A stretch of DNA of 64,000 nt from Toxotes chatareus (lineage: Eukaryota; Chordata; Actinopteri; Toxotidae): assembly GCA_016801885.1 (NCBI GenBank), contig CM028905.1, positions 18,114,256 through 18,178,255 of the forward strand, given 5' to 3'. This document shows, in pieces, positions 51,398 to 62,929 of this stretch. The position numbers were made by a program, and so were the translations under genes. Numbering within the stretch: position 1 is the first letter of the stretch; every line of letters begins with the position of its first letter. The notes under the pieces were generated by a model that did not search any database, was not told where the DNA came from, and was given only the letters and a program-made list of their open reading frames with translations.

Positions 51398-53590
51398 TGG
51401 CTTTGTCAAGACAAAGAAAGGGAGAACAAAGGGAGAAGGCAAGCAGAGAAAAAGATTTGGTAACCTGTCACTTTGCCAGGTTATAGATGAACATGCAAGT
51501 TAAGTCCACCTCGAGTGGTGATTGTTGTGTCAACATGTATCATTTGCTAAGAATGACGAACACTGGGTTTTAGCACTTTCAAAGGCAATTTCAATACATA
51601 CAATCATACAGAAGGTGCATCAAGCACTTGAGAATATGTTTATTTCTCTTGCAGTTCAGAAATACGTTTCGTCCTTGTGTTTGTGTTAGTCCTTCGTCGC
51701 CTGGCCTTATTTGTAGTTATCAAACAGCTTCAGGTGCATCACGACCACTGTCTGCACTTTGGTGGGGTCCACCTAGATTTGCATTTAGACTAGAAAACAA
51801 AAGGAAAAACTATGACAGAGCCTTGAATCCAGACAGGGAGCTACAACCTCCCCTGATATAGGACCACCTGTTACCATACGACTGGTGTTCCACACAAAGG
51901 TGGCATAAGTATGCCTGAGCCAGATGTATTCACTGGTGAAAACCATTGAATGAAGATGAAAGCTAAAAAAAAAAAAAAAGGGAAACAAATGGACCTTGAA
52001 TTGAGACTTTGTGGAAAGAGATTCTAAGAAAGAGACTGAGAGAGAATGAGAGTGAGATTGGACAGAGGTGCAGTAAGAGCAATGTGAAAGCAGCAGAGCA
52101 GAAATCAAATATGTCCACTCTTTTTGATTCTAAAGGGCATTTGGACCTGAGGCACTGGACTGAAGTGAATATGCAACCTAATTGACTGACTTTACATTTG
52201 AAGCAGGAACTGTACATCCTAATTAATATAGTGATACTGCTCTGCTGAGCCTCTTAGCCAGTGGACAATGGGCGATTAATGGCTCCCACTGTTAAGGTGC
52301 CAAAAGAAACTACTACTGTGTAGAAATTACTTCTCTCCACTGGTGTGTCATCTGGGGAAAATGGGCACTCCAACTGCTACACTCCCCGAATACATCTTTA
52401 GAAGACTGAATAAGCTTCAGAACCGAAAAAAACCCCCCACACAATTACATCTGTTCTCTAAGATTTTCACACTTATGTCCACAATTGAATTGTCTCCAAA
52501 CTGTCTGCAATGGAGCAACTAAGACCAGTCTTAAATGCCTTTTAAGAGGCAGTGTAGATTGAGATGATCCTAAGTGGTATTTTCAGGAAAAATAGATCAC
52601 CAAGTGAACAGATTGGCTCATGACTCATTGTCAAGTCTGTTGTTTGTTCAGTCCAAATTCCTAAAGTAGTGATAAGCTCCAGATCACCAGCGTATTCATT
52701 CCACTAGCTGTGATTATGGGTTTTGATTGTAGTGGTTGTGAACATAAAACAACACAGAAAAAAAAGGGGTTTGTTTATTTAAATAGCACCATTCATCAAG
52801 CTGGTGTTTCTTCATTCGAGTGCAAACTTAACAATTCTGCAGAAGAAATTATCCCAAATTATGCAAAATTGTGTGCTTTGGCAGCTCATGCCACAACAAA
52901 CAACTGTTAACTACCCCAAATAACTGCAAGAATGCATTAACTGCTTAAATGACAATTTTTTTTGTGAGTTTTCTGATATGTGTATCATCATTTCAAACTT
53001 AGTCTAGTGATTTATCTAGGCACTACTCTCTCAGATGTATCGAGTTATACTGGAAAGCTTTAAAGCCTTTCCATTCCCTAAATGTGTCATTATACAGTAC
53101 TTTGGCTTTGTAGTGGTGAAGCCAGTTTTGCAGAGACTTGTAAGAACTGCAGAATCATCACTTTATTCGGTGACACTAGTGTCAAGGAATTGACCATTTC
53201 GCTAATAGTTGTACAGATTTGGAGGAAAAGGCTCTCCTCTTTGTGGGAGCTCTCAAAGAACTGAAACAGCAACAAAGAGTCTGCAGGGAGAACTAATGCA
53301 GCCCCTCAGACAAACAACGGACAAATGAACATTTGACCCTAGTTAAGTCAGCATCACCAGTGGCAGGTGGTTATCAGCAGAGTATGCACTCCATCCTGTA
53401 AACCTGAATATGGACTGGATGGATCTATGTATCGTTCATATCTATGTACATTTACATATGTACTGTAGTTAAGTACAGTATTGAGACACTAATACTTTAC
53501 CCAAGCATTTCCATTTTAATGTTAGTATTGAGATTAAATTTATATACAGCTAATAGATATTAAGTTCAGAAAAATGCATTGCACTATTAA
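51398..53590. other. Noncoding DNA, no recognised element
   Basis: A purine-rich patch at 51400-51465, an A15 run at about 51966-51980 and another purine-rich patch at 51990-52085. Otherwise mixed sequence with no recognisable exon or repeat family. Confidence 0.5.
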
Positions 53591-53890
53591 AAACATTGTT
53601 AGCCTGTGACCCCTTACAACAGAACCTTGTCTGTGGCTCTTTGTCGTGTTTCAGATGTCTTTGAGTTGTTAGCAATTCTAGCAAAGACTTCTCAGATTTC
53701 ATTTCAACAACCACTCAAGGCTGAAAGAGATAAAAAATTATTCAGTATTTTAAAAAGCACAGATTATAATAAAGTCTGAAAAATGAAAGATTTTTTTCAT
53801 CATTCCTCTCCCTTTAATCATCTGTGACCCCTCAGATGTATCTTGTAACTGTCTGGAGGGTCCAAAACCAGAGGCTGAGAACAACTTGAC
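53591..53890 (+). mobile_element. Old fish interspersed repeat (TGTGACCCCT family)
   Basis: GCCTGTGACCCCTTACAACAG, TGTGGCTCTTTGTCGTGTTTC, CATTTCAACAACCACTCAAGG, TAATAAAGTCTGAAAAATGAA, CATCATTCCTCTCCC and CTGTGACCCCTCAGATGTATC, closing with GGAGGGTCCAAAACCAGAGG CTGAGAAC. A dispersed percomorph repeat with these phrases, ending in GGGTCCCGACCCCCAGGCTGAGAACCAC, is familiar to me. No coding capacity. Confidence 0.62.
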
Positions 53891-55194
53891 TTCTCTACCT
53901 AACTATAACTGTATATAAAGTAAAATAAAATAAACTGTATATAAGTTTAAGTCTTTCTCTCTCCTGTGGCACCTTACCATCTCAGCCACTGCACCACATG
54001 ACAGTGATCATATACGTGGTTTTCTTTCTTTCTAGCATCTTTCTGACAGCTATGTAAAAGAGGAACATATTGATTTATGTCATATTTTAGTAATAGTCAG
54101 TTAACCCATAATTGTATGGCATCATAGAGTTGAAATGTAAAGAGAATTCTGTATTTGGAGCTGGCTCATCATCAGTGGAAGACATCAATAAGTCATCCTT
54201 CATTGGCTATGAAGCTCATCTGACTCACAGCTATATATTAATTATGGTAATCTGTGTCTGTATGGAATATTCCTACTGCGAGAGGCATGCCAAGGCTTTG
54301 TGATCTAAAGAAGAAAATCCACCTTAAAACAGAATGTACACATGCCATTTCTCTGATCTTGGTTTATTAATATTCATGAACACCAGAAACCCTTACCCAG
54401 AACTAGAAAATCTACAGAAATGAGTCTTTAATCTATGACAAGATGAAGAGACCTATTTTCATTGCATTATGGACATGCTCTGCCATTAAAGAAAAAAAAA
54501 ATCTGTTAAATTATGTTCCATCTGCCTCATCTACAGTGAAAGATATTATATTCCACTCCATCCATTTAGACTTTCTCACTGAGTCATCCACTGAACACCA
54601 CTTGGTGAATCTGTGCTATGTAGGAGGTATGAAGTGATCAATGGCTGAAAATAATGGATTTTGTGTTCACTAGGAGGAGGGCAAACAAGTAACACAAGTT
54701 TGTGTGTGGCACACAATGAACATGTGATGTGAAGAGAAACTAAAAAACAAGTTAACAGGTTTTGTTGTGCACCAGACAAACCGCTTTTTGGGAAGTGGGA
54801 ATTCTTATCTAATACAGTCTGTACTCCCACACACTCTAGATGTTTTTCACTATAGTAACATACATAACCTGTTTTTTTTTTTTTGTTGTTGTTTTTTTTT
54901 TACTTTGTTTATTACTAGTAGTAATTAGTGCGGGAAAAAAATCCACATAAAGAATAGTTTACTTGTCACAAGAAGGATTAGACATAATGTCCCACTCAAA
55001 AAGAAGCAGCACAGACCAAGCAGGACTACCTGGTATTGTTGGGTGCATTGATGTTGCTCACGTTCTCCAAGCCCCCTGTTACTATGAATGCTTTTTATGT
55101 CAATCTAAAGGGTTTCCACTATTTTAATCTAAAAATTGCATTAAAAAAATGCAGTGTGTGTAGTCTGTACATTATAGTGATGTATTTTGTTATG
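53891..55194. other. Noncoding DNA with poly-T stretch
   Basis: A T-rich, G-interrupted homopolymer lies at 54872-54901. No coding exon; frames of 63-84 codons lack any feature. Confidence 0.5.
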
Positions 55195-55271
55195 TATTGC
55201 CCTGACGTATATGTTGAAGCCCTTTGAGACATGCTTGTGTTGAAGGGCAATATAAACAAACCTGACTTATA
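55195..55271 (+). mobile_element. LINE-type 3' tail remnant
   Basis: GAAGCCCTTTGAGACATGCT, GTTGAAGGGCAATATAAACAAAC and CTGACTTAT resemble the 3' end of fish non-LTR elements (CCCTTTGAGACT, GGGCTATACAAATAAACTTGACTTGA). Upstream sequence (55030-55190) may be decayed 3' UTR; no ORF2 recognised. Confidence 0.55.
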
Positions 55272-58201
55272 GCTAAATGAAACGAGGCCTATATTGTGAA
55301 ATAGTATTAAATAGCCTATTTTTGTTGCTCATCTTTTAGGTTTCACTGCCTCCACAGTGAAATGTGAATGCATCCTCAACACATCTGTGCCATCACTGCT
55401 GCCACTGCAGTGCTGCACAGCATTTGTGTTCATAAGAGAATCCCTGTTCTGAGGCAAGGGGAAGTGGTGCTGGAGGTGGATGAGAACCCTGTGGCTCCTG
55501 TTGTCAGACATCCGGCAGGATAAACAACTAATAGGGCCTAGAACATGTTATAAAATAATGACTGAACACTGTCAGTAAAATACGCTTATAATCTAATATT
55601 ACCATTTCAAATGGTTCAAATCTCATATATATTTTTTTTTTGTTTTTTGCGTGCAATAAGTGGCTAGTTGATCTTTTAATTAGCTATGATCACTCAAATG
55701 GAAAACAATCAAAAAACAATCGTTTTCCTCAAAGAATGGTGAATGACTGAGACATTCTGCTTGCCCTGCCGTCCCTCAAGAAGTCTAATTTCCAGTTTCA
55801 GTTTTTTTCTTTTCAACCTTCTCATGTTCTGCCTTGAGTTTATTCTAGTCTCCACACAATTTTCAACATTAATGTGCTGCAGCTCAGTAAAATCCTTCTT
55901 TCATTTTGGGCGTGTGGGTGTAGGCCTATTTTGGGATCCCTCCTGCGTCATCATTTGGGGTGTGAGGCATGCTGTGGGATTTTCCTCTTCTCTTGATTGC
56001 AGGTCATATGAGTCTGTAAAATCATAACATTGTATTTTAAGGTTGTTTGTCTAACCAGCTCTTAATTTTAACAGTGTAGTTCAGTGTAGTGGTTAGTCCA
56101 TAGCTTTGGAAATAAAGTCATCTCTTATGGTAACATTACTCTATTAATGACCCTCCACTTACACTGATAGCTGTCACATCGTGATCTGTGCTGCACCGGT
56201 GAACCATTTATACCACATAAACCATGTATAACCATTTGACAGTTATTCAGTTCCTTGATGTGAGTGTGGTGGTGGTGCTGAACAATATAGTCTAATGCAG
56301 CTTTAGACTTTCACAAAAGGAAATCTGAGCTACACCTGAAGTTGGCTGAGCCTGATCATAGCCCTGCCATACACCGTGCACTTGAAAGGGGCAACTTTAA
56401 CAGCAGTTAGATTAAACTGCAAAGGTTCACATGTCCACTCAACTGTGCTGAGTTCATTCTGGGGTTTTACACTTTACTAGAAGCCAATGTTCCCCAAATA
56501 TAATAGTTTTCTTGGGGAGCGCTATGTTTGATTTAGTTGTTTGATTTGTCTGACTGGGCTTTTGAAAAAGTGATTTCAGAGTCCAGATACCAACATCAAA
56601 GGTAAAAACCTGTTTAATTTTTAAACTTTGTTTCTAGGATGCCCCGCCCCCGCCTCCTGCAAAACTCAACCTGTCCTCAGCTGGTCAACATTATTGAGCT
56701 GCTGCCCTTAATCAGGCAAGGGTTAAGCGGTGGAGCAGGGGAAATATAGTCCTGTGCTGTTCTGTATTTGATTTACTGGAAGTGCAGTTGATTTACACTG
56801 GCAGACACTTGAACGTTTCTCTCAAGTGGGAGTAGTTCTTGCAAGAAAAGATAAATCAGTTTTTAAACAGTCCACAGAAGGTTGCAAAGAATCCGAAGAG
56901 CAGATACAGAGCTTAGTGACTATTAACGGAGGATTAAATTACATCTCAAGAAAATCATGTAAATAATTTTAAAGAGGAAACAGTAATGTAGGTGAGATAA
57001 TTTGACTTGTAACAAGAGATGTTTAGTGTGACAGTGTTCTTGTTCTGTGTCACTCTAAGAAAACTCTTGAGAGTCTATTAAAAGTGAAAAATTACATTTT
57101 CAACACTGAATAAAGAAATGAGTATTTCTCCCTCCACGCTGACTGCTGCTTGATGACTGCAGTCTACATTTATCATGTCCAGCCCATGAAATATTGCCCA
57201 AAAGTAAAGGTAGTGTTTAAAAGATAAAAGAAAAAGTGTCCAGGGACAAGTCAGGAAGTCTTGTCGACAGCAAAACGATCCCCAAAACAGGGCGAAAGCT
57301 ACAGCGCAAATGACTGCTCTGTGAGTTGATGTGTTCTCTGGTGTACCTCTTCTTGATTGTGTCAGTTTTACTGGGTCTGTCCTTTGTCAAGACTCTTAAA
57401 CATCAAGTAAAAGTAATCTCCCTGCTTGTATAGAGAAGAAAAAAAAAAAGTTTTTTTATATCAATTCAGGTGAAAACTGTTAAAGCAGGACAAATACTTG
57501 TAATATATTGTAAGAGTCACAATATTGGAGCCATTCTTACTCTCACTGTGATTTATTTTCTTGTAAGTTACTTGGAATAAATTAATTTCCCCTATCCTCT
57601 ACCACAGTCTGGCGTCCAGTGCTGAACTTGTGTAACAATCTCCTACTATTTCGTGCGCAAGAGCAAAGAGAAGTCAAACATTCAAAACCCAAGGACATGG
57701 ATGGTTTAGAGGGATTGTACAAATATCTAAAGTAAAAGTGAAAGATGACATTACAAGAATTTTAAAGAATGTCAGATTGGGTTTTATTGTTTTTGGCACA
57801 CCTTGTAGTAAGAGTCAAAAAAGATAAAATCACTAAATCCAGTTTGTAGTGCCCCCGGAAGGATGTGTTCTAATGTCGGTATGCTAAAGATTCTGAGGAG
57901 CACATCCAAAGATGACAATGCAGATTTTCAGCCTATAGTCAGAGTACTATTCAGATTTATTACAGCAGAGACCTGAGGAATAATTGCCGTGGACATATGA
58001 GATTGTAGCCTAATATCACCCACAACATTATCTGGTTAACTATGGGGGGCAGAAGCTGCTAATTTGCCATGACAGCCCTGTCTCCTACAAAATATTTTTA
58101 TATATCAATAATTTGCTTTGCGAAATCCATTTTGGGGGGCATGTAATTTCTGGATTGCATTCACTGGCAATGTTTATTCCAATCCACGAAGATTGACATT
58201 T
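55272..58201. other. Noncoding DNA, no recognised element
   Basis: AT-rich overall. A short GC-rich patch GCCCCGCCCCCGCCTCC sits at 56641-56657 directly after a TTTCTAG, like an acceptor site, but no frame downstream stays open with a donor, so no exon is called. An A11 run lies near 57440. TG-rich GGTGGTGGTGC at 56268-56278. Confidence 0.5.
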
Positions 58202-58310
58202 TTATCTTGCGCACATGTAGGGAGGTGGCTGGGGTGGATGGTTGGGCATACAAAATATGGGACTCTGACTCAGGAGATCAGGGTTCACGTCCTGCATCCC
58301 TCGAGTTGAT
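58202..58310 (+). repeat. Possible tRNA-derived repeat head
   Basis: GGTTGGGCATAC (58240-58251), CTGACTCAGGAG and CAGGGTTCACGTCC (58281-58294) resemble box A- and box B-like parts of a tRNA-derived fish repeat (ACTCAGGAGACCAGGGTTCGAATCC). The anticodon stem cannot be folded convincingly, so this is not a tRNA gene. It may be the head of the repeat complex continuing to 59620. Confidence 0.35.
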
Positions 58311-58856
58311 AATGTGGGAGCTATTAAAGGACTTGATTAAGGTCGGAGAAATGTGTTGGTTTTCGGTTAAACATTGGGAAAATGCAGAGCCTCTCATATT
58401 GTAAGCCTGTGTTGACTTTTGAGTATTTAACAAAGACCAATCTTTCCCCAACCTTGAAGAGTGCTTTGAGCTCTCCAAACACTACCGTGAAGATGTTAAT
58501 CGTGCCTTAGCAGAAACAAATATTGTAGGGAAAACAAATGAAGATATGTTGTGAGGGAATGTTTTGAAGATGTGTTAAGTATAAACATTTGAATTGGTAT
58601 GTTAAATATATATATATAAACAGTCCTTGTTAAACTTCAGCTGGCAATGTTTTCTACAAAGTATTTAATCTTTATTACTTGTATGTTATATAAGCTGTCT
58701 TGAACCCCTGTATTCCAACATCAAATTTCAGCCTGTGGGATTGAAAATGTACCACAGACCTTCCTTTAAGGTTACTGATATCTTAGTTTTTCTACCTACA
58801 TGGAGACATCCTCGATGCTGTGAAGCCAGTGTCATTGTTCACACACTTGTTTGCAC
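58311..58856. other. Noncoding DNA, no recognised element
   Basis: AT-rich with a (TA)n run at 58608-58618. No coding signature. Confidence 0.45.
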
Positions 58857-58922
58857 ACTGTGTTTACATCCACTGGGGGATGTAAACTGTGTTTGTAAAC
58901 TGTGTTTACATCCACTGGGGGA
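58857..58922. repeat. 42-bp-period tandem duplication containing a 10-bp stem-loop
   Basis: ACTGTGTTTACATCCACTGG GGGA (58857-58880) recurs at 58899-58922. In the first unit GTTTACATCC (58862-58871) pairs with GGATGTAAAC (58878-58887) around a 6-nt loop. The second unit keeps only the left arm before diverging. Confidence 0.88.
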
Positions 58923-59003
58923 CAAATTAGGACTTAATCATCCCTGGCCAAAAACAGCCTATTTTTCTTGTGAACTTCCAGTTTTGTGCTACGTAAACAG
59001 AAA

Positions 59004-59022
59004 CCATGGCAACAAGCCATGG
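59004..59022. other. 7-bp stem-loop CCATGGC/GCCATGG
   Basis: CCATGGC, loop AACAA, GCCATGG. Followed at 59028-59038 by ACTCCAGGAGT, an 11-bp interrupted palindrome. Confidence 0.75.
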
Positions 59023-59142
59023 ACGAACTCCAGGAGTTTTTCCGTAAAACTTTCCAACATTCAAAACGAGGAACTTATGTTTGGGTACTGCCTCCACTGG
59101 TCATATGCTGAATTGCGTCTCACATTAGCATTAATTAAGACT

Positions 59143-59620
59143 ATTTGGACTTTGATTTGGATTTGGATTTGGACCTTTGACGTGTGGGTTTTTATTAACC
59201 ATAACCATGACCTTTACCTGACCTTAAACATGCTTTTCTTAACCAAACCATAGTTTATTTGCCATAACATAATCTTTCCCTCACCTTAATCATGCAGCAG
59301 TAGAAGTTAACTTTATTATTGACATTATAATTTAAGCTGGTGTTTTGTAAAAATGATCCAACACCAACGTTCTGTCTGATGGTGGGGTTGTGACCTGTAC
59401 TATCCAGACTTTTCATGGCAGGGTCTTAAGAGATGTGGAGGATTTAGTAATGAACCATGTCCTGTCTTCTCCGGGGACAACTTCATGATGGGATTTTAAT
59501 CCTCTGACTACACAACCTTTGGGTCTCTAGCCTTTCCGGTGCCAGTGCCCCAGGCTAACCTGCCCGCGGATAATGGAGTCAGCAGGCTCTTCCTCATGCT
59601 TTAGACTGACTTGTTGGTGA
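59143..59620. mobile_element. Decayed fish repeat with TAACCATAACCATGACC segment
   Basis: A (TTTGGA)n run (59156-59174) is followed by TAACCATAACCATGACCTT, TTTTCTTAACCAAACCATAG, ATCCAACACCAACGTTCTGTC, GGTGGGGTTGTGACC and CATGTCCTGTCTTCTCCGG GGACAAC, ATGGGATTTTAATCCTCTGAC. These phrases recur in this order in a fish interspersed repeat that I recognise only from consensus-like memory. Non-coding. It may start upstream at 58202. Confidence 0.5.
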
Positions 59621-59989
59621 TTCAGGGGTCATTATGGGGAAGTGAGAGCTTGACATTTACACAGAGACCAGAAGCTATTCTGTCTCACCCCTCAAACACT
59701 GTGTGGTTTGAACTTAACACTCCCTCGTCTGTCTCTGCTGGCCTGCATGTCTTTCCATTTCCTGTCTCTGTAGTCTCTTACATCCTCTGACACGCTCGCA
59801 TTTTCATATTCTTCTTGTGGTCTAGAAAGTTCTATGATTTGGGTCAGGGTTAGTAGGACTTTTAAATCAGTGTTTTTAGATCCACAGTCTTGTCTCTTTG
59901 GTTTCTTTTTTTTTTGTATTTGCTTTGCTCTTACTTTGTAGGTGGAACGTTTTCTCAACCTAACATGCTCCTCTTGTGTCTTGCCCTGT
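59621..59989. other. Noncoding DNA, no recognised element
   Basis: Mixed sequence. The 107-codon minus frame at 59692-60015 is Lys/Arg/Gln-rich because of local composition and has no family motif. Confidence 0.45.
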
Positions 59990-60245
59990 TTTGTACATGA
60001 TGCACTCTGCATCAAATCATCACTCCTTCAGTCTCTCCATCTCTACTTTGAATCTACATCCACCCCCTCACCCTGTCCCACCTTCCTGTGTCTCCCCCTC
60101 ATCTGTACCTAACCCTCTCCCCCTCATTTCCGCCCACCCTTCTCTTTTTTTTCACTTTCTCTATTTCAGTCTTCTCTGTTTGCCCACCAGCCCGGTCCTC
60201 ACACTCCACTTCTAACCCACTCTTCTGTCTGTCTCCAAGCTCGCA
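59990..60245 (+). repeat. Pyrimidine-rich tract
   Basis: C/T-dominated plus strand (CACCCCCTCACCC, CTCTCCCCCTC, TTTTTTTTCAC) for about 250 bp, mirrored by the purine tract at 60540-60960. Confidence 0.75.
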
Positions 60246-60249
60246 ATCC

Positions 60250-60490
60250 AGCGCACCTCCTTAGCCCAGCCCTCTCCTGGGGCCTAATTAATTTACTGAA
60301 ATCTCAATCAGCCTGCCACTCCATTACCATAACCCCGTATCCTGACTGATACTCTCTGCTGGGGGGCATTAGGATGATTACGTTCAGGATGCGATCTGTC
60401 TCTTCTGCTGCGATGGCATCGTCCCGTTCCTCTAATAAAATGACACAATGATAGTGTACACGCCCCTCACTCAGGTCAGAACAAATTGAA
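60250..60490. other. Candidate conserved noncoding block
   Basis: Repeat-free, balanced block lying exactly between the pyrimidine and purine tracts. It has CCTAATTAATTTACTG (60283-60298), CTCAATCAGCCTGCC (60303-60317), CATTAGGATGATTACG (60367-60382) and TCTAATAAAATGACACAATG (60431-60450). Looks like a developmental enhancer core; not tested. Confidence 0.3.
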
Positions 60491-60539
60491 TCTTAATGCT
60501 GAAGTTCTGAGGCTTCGGAGTTCAATCAGAGAGAACTGT

Positions 60540-60960
60540 GGGTGGGTGGTGAGTCTCTTGGGGAGGCAGTGAACTCATCTGAAGTCAGGAGGGAGAGATG
60601 GTGGAGAGAGATAAGGAGACAAGGGAACAGGAAAAAACGGAAAGGGCAAGTGAAAGAAAGACTGAGAGACTACAATGTGGAGAGAGTCAGGAGGAAGATC
60701 AACAGAAACAAAGAAAAACAGAAGACAGAGAAGAAGAGTGTGGAAGACTTCTAGGACACAGGCTTCATGTCTTATTCATACACAGAGGCATATTCCCCTG
60801 TACATTTTCAATACATTCACATTTTAAACAAGGGTGAGCTGAAGAGAAAGTCAGCACACATGAGAAAGGAAAGTAGAAAAAAGAAATGTAGACGAGTGAA
60901 ACGGTGAGGTGAGAGGGAAGGACAAGGGGAAGAAGGGTCAAAGGGAAATATGACAAGCAG
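60540..60960 (-). repeat. Purine-rich tract
   Basis: A/G-dominated plus strand from 60540 to 60740 and again 60838-60955. The Arg/Lys/Glu-rich plus frames (for example 60542-60754) look like a charged coiled coil but are composition artefacts with no acceptor/donor context. Confidence 0.75.
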
Positions 60961-60984
60961 AGTTTAAAAGAGGACAGTGTGTCA

Positions 60985-61320
60985 CCATGCTAGCAGCTCT
61001 GTTAGGCTGTACCTCGACACAGCTGTGCATAAAGTGAAACATTGACATGCTAACATTCTCACTGTGACAATGTTAAAATGCTAATGTTTAGCAGGTGTAA
61101 AATTTACTGTGGGCTCCATCTTAGTGTTGCATGTTGTCAAAATAAATCAGCACTGAATACAATGTGCAGCTGAGGATGATGGGAATGTCATTAGTTTTGC
61201 AGGTATGTGACCTGATGATAGAGCTCAGTGTGAGAGGATCACCAAAGTCATCAGCATTCAGCAGCTGCTCTTCAGTTCAAGCCTACATGGTCCCAGCGTG
61301 AGTGTTAACTAAGTGGAAAT
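60985..61320 (+). mobile_element. Fish interspersed repeat (GCTAGCATGG family), longest copy
   Basis: CCATGCTAGCAGCTCTGTTAGG, GACATGCTAACATTCTCAC, GTTAAAATGCTAATGTTTAG, AATGTGCAGCTGAGG, ATGATGGGAATGTCATTAG, TTTTGCAGG, CCTGATGATAGAGCTC and GAGGATCACCAAAGTCATC follow the block order of a widespread percomorph repeat. Matches 16226-16390 over the ATGATGGGAATxT part. Non-coding. Confidence 0.75.
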
Positions 61321-61744
61321 TTAAGTCACTAAATTAAAAGTGTTTGCACCACACAAAATGCTTCTTTTATAAAGATCATTTTATTCCAAGCCTTTAGATT
61401 ACATCTCCCAAAACACCACAGTTCACCTCAAGTTACAGACGCTAAACTTAGAATGAAACACATATTTCTCTGTGTATGCATATGTAAAAAAATAAAATAT
61501 AATTGATTAAATAAATAAATAATTAAAAGTCATACCTACACTTGCAAAAGATTGGCAGTTAGATTAAATACATTGTGTGGCTTCCTAAAAGTTATTTGTG
61601 GAAATGAAATTATATTACTGTTCGTGATGCTACATTAACTTTTTGTTTATAGTGTTAATTGCTTTAGATTAGACAGCACCACAGATGTGTTTCTTAGCAA
61701 CTGAGCTGCACATCACAAAGCCTGTAGTAACTAAGAATTTAGGA
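61321..61744. other. Noncoding DNA separating two repeat blocks
   Basis: AT-rich, with AAATAAATAAATAATTAAAAG at 61509-61529. It interrupts two blocks of the same repeat family in the same orientation, so it may be an insertion or a diverged middle. Confidence 0.45.
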
Positions 61745-61850
61745 AGATCTTTGTACACAAACTTAGTAATGATCCCAGAATATCCTCATAATGTTTCATG
61801 ACAATCCATCCAATAGTTGTTGACAAATTTCAGTTTCCACCTGAATGCTT
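61745..61850 (+). mobile_element. Fish interspersed repeat (GCTAGCATGG family), distal block
   Basis: GTTTCATGACAATCCATCC, AATAGTTGTTGACAAATTTC is the distal part of the same family (TTTCATGGCAATCCATCCAATAGTTGTTGAGA). Confidence 0.65.
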
Positions 61851-62749
61851 GGTTATGATTTAAGTTGGTAAAGACACATGAACATAGAACCTACTGTATA
61901 TGAGGAAAAATCCACAGTGGTATCTTGAGGTGAAAATCCAAATCCAAACAGGAGAAGTCCCTACCTTTATTTCCCAGTTTGTGAAGAAAGAAGTCTAATT
62001 TTCCTGTGGAGGAAAATCAGCAGCATTAGTATAATTCACCAAAAAAAAGAAGAAAAAAGGTGTACAGTTGGTTTGTATCCCTAATGAGAATCCACCCTCT
62101 CTACAAGCTTTTGGTCTGAGTCATTATGCTGGAAAATAAACAGTACTAACTTTATTCCTCCATATTTCAGGGCAGTATGAGGATGAAGAAATGCGTCACC
62201 CATCAAACTGAACCTTGCTGACTGCTGGGCATGTGCTCTTCCATCACGCATGATGCAATGTGAGTACTTTGTAGGAGGAGAAATCAACTTTCATTGATTT
62301 AAAGGAGCTATTCCCATGATGCCTGATGCCTGATTCCTGCTGGCTGTGGCGAAACTTTTGGGGCAAAGGTGAAATTGCTGCAAGGTGAGAAATAAGTGCT
62401 CCAAACTAACATGGTGTGAAGACACCATCAGGCAGCTGCACCTCCATCTCTCCAGGACACGTTCTGCTCTGGACCTCTGGCCTAGACCAGGGCTGCTGCT
62501 ACTCCCAGCAATGTGGACATTGATCCAATAGGTTTTGTTCTTTGCTCCATGATAGTGAAAACAAGCTTCCAACTATTTGTGAAGTCTGAAAGTCTGTTTG
62601 TCTGAAAATCTCTTCAGATCAAGTAGTGCAAGTAAACATAAAACTTTGGAAACTGTGACCTCCAGTTATGGATGACCATAAGAAATAAAATACTGCACCT
62701 ACATCAATTATAAAACGTTAGACTTTTTAGTTAGTGGTGTGTCTCAAGG
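61851..62749. other. Noncoding DNA, no recognised element
   Basis: Mixed sequence. Adjacent minus frames of 68 and 93 codons (62081-62572) have no motif. No exon recognised. Confidence 0.45.
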
Positions 62750-62910
62750 CATGGCGGTGTTGTCCTGTTGGTATAGGTCAGTCCACCACTTGACCAGCAA
62801 CATGAGGTTATTTATGGTGTCGGGAGAAATGTCTCACAAACTATTGGATGGATTGCCCTGAAATTCGGTCCAGATAAGTATGGTGTCCAGCTGTAATAAC
62901 TTCTGGTCTG
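62750..62910 (-). mobile_element. Fish interspersed repeat (GCTAGCATGG family), inverted distal block
   Basis: GTCAGTCCACCACTTGACC, AGAAATGTCTCACAAACTATTG GATGGATTGCCCTGAAATTCGG and CCAGCTGTAATAACTTCTGG are the reverse orientation of the block at 61745-61850 plus neighbouring parts of the family. Confidence 0.68.
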
Positions 62911-62929
62911 GCGGTGAGGTTGGACACAC

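Noticed and set aside
56628..56760. Possible exon after TTTGTTTCTAG at a GC-rich patch
   Set aside because: All frames downstream close quickly or lack a donor; the GC-rich patch is short and no protein family is recognised.
58240..58300. tRNA gene
   Set aside because: Box B-like word only; no acceptor stem, no convincing D-arm or anticodon arm pairing.
58735..59253. 172-codon plus frame, the longest in the window
   Set aside because: It crosses the 42-bp tandem duplication, the CCATGG hairpin and the (TTTGGA)n run of a decayed repeat. It contains low-complexity LIWIWIWT-like and LHPLGD duplicates that mirror DNA repeats, so it is not a gene.
60542..60837. Charged Arg/Lys/Glu-rich frames resembling a coiled coil
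   Set aside because: The DNA is a purine-rich tract; any frame of A/G-only codons gives K/R/E/G.
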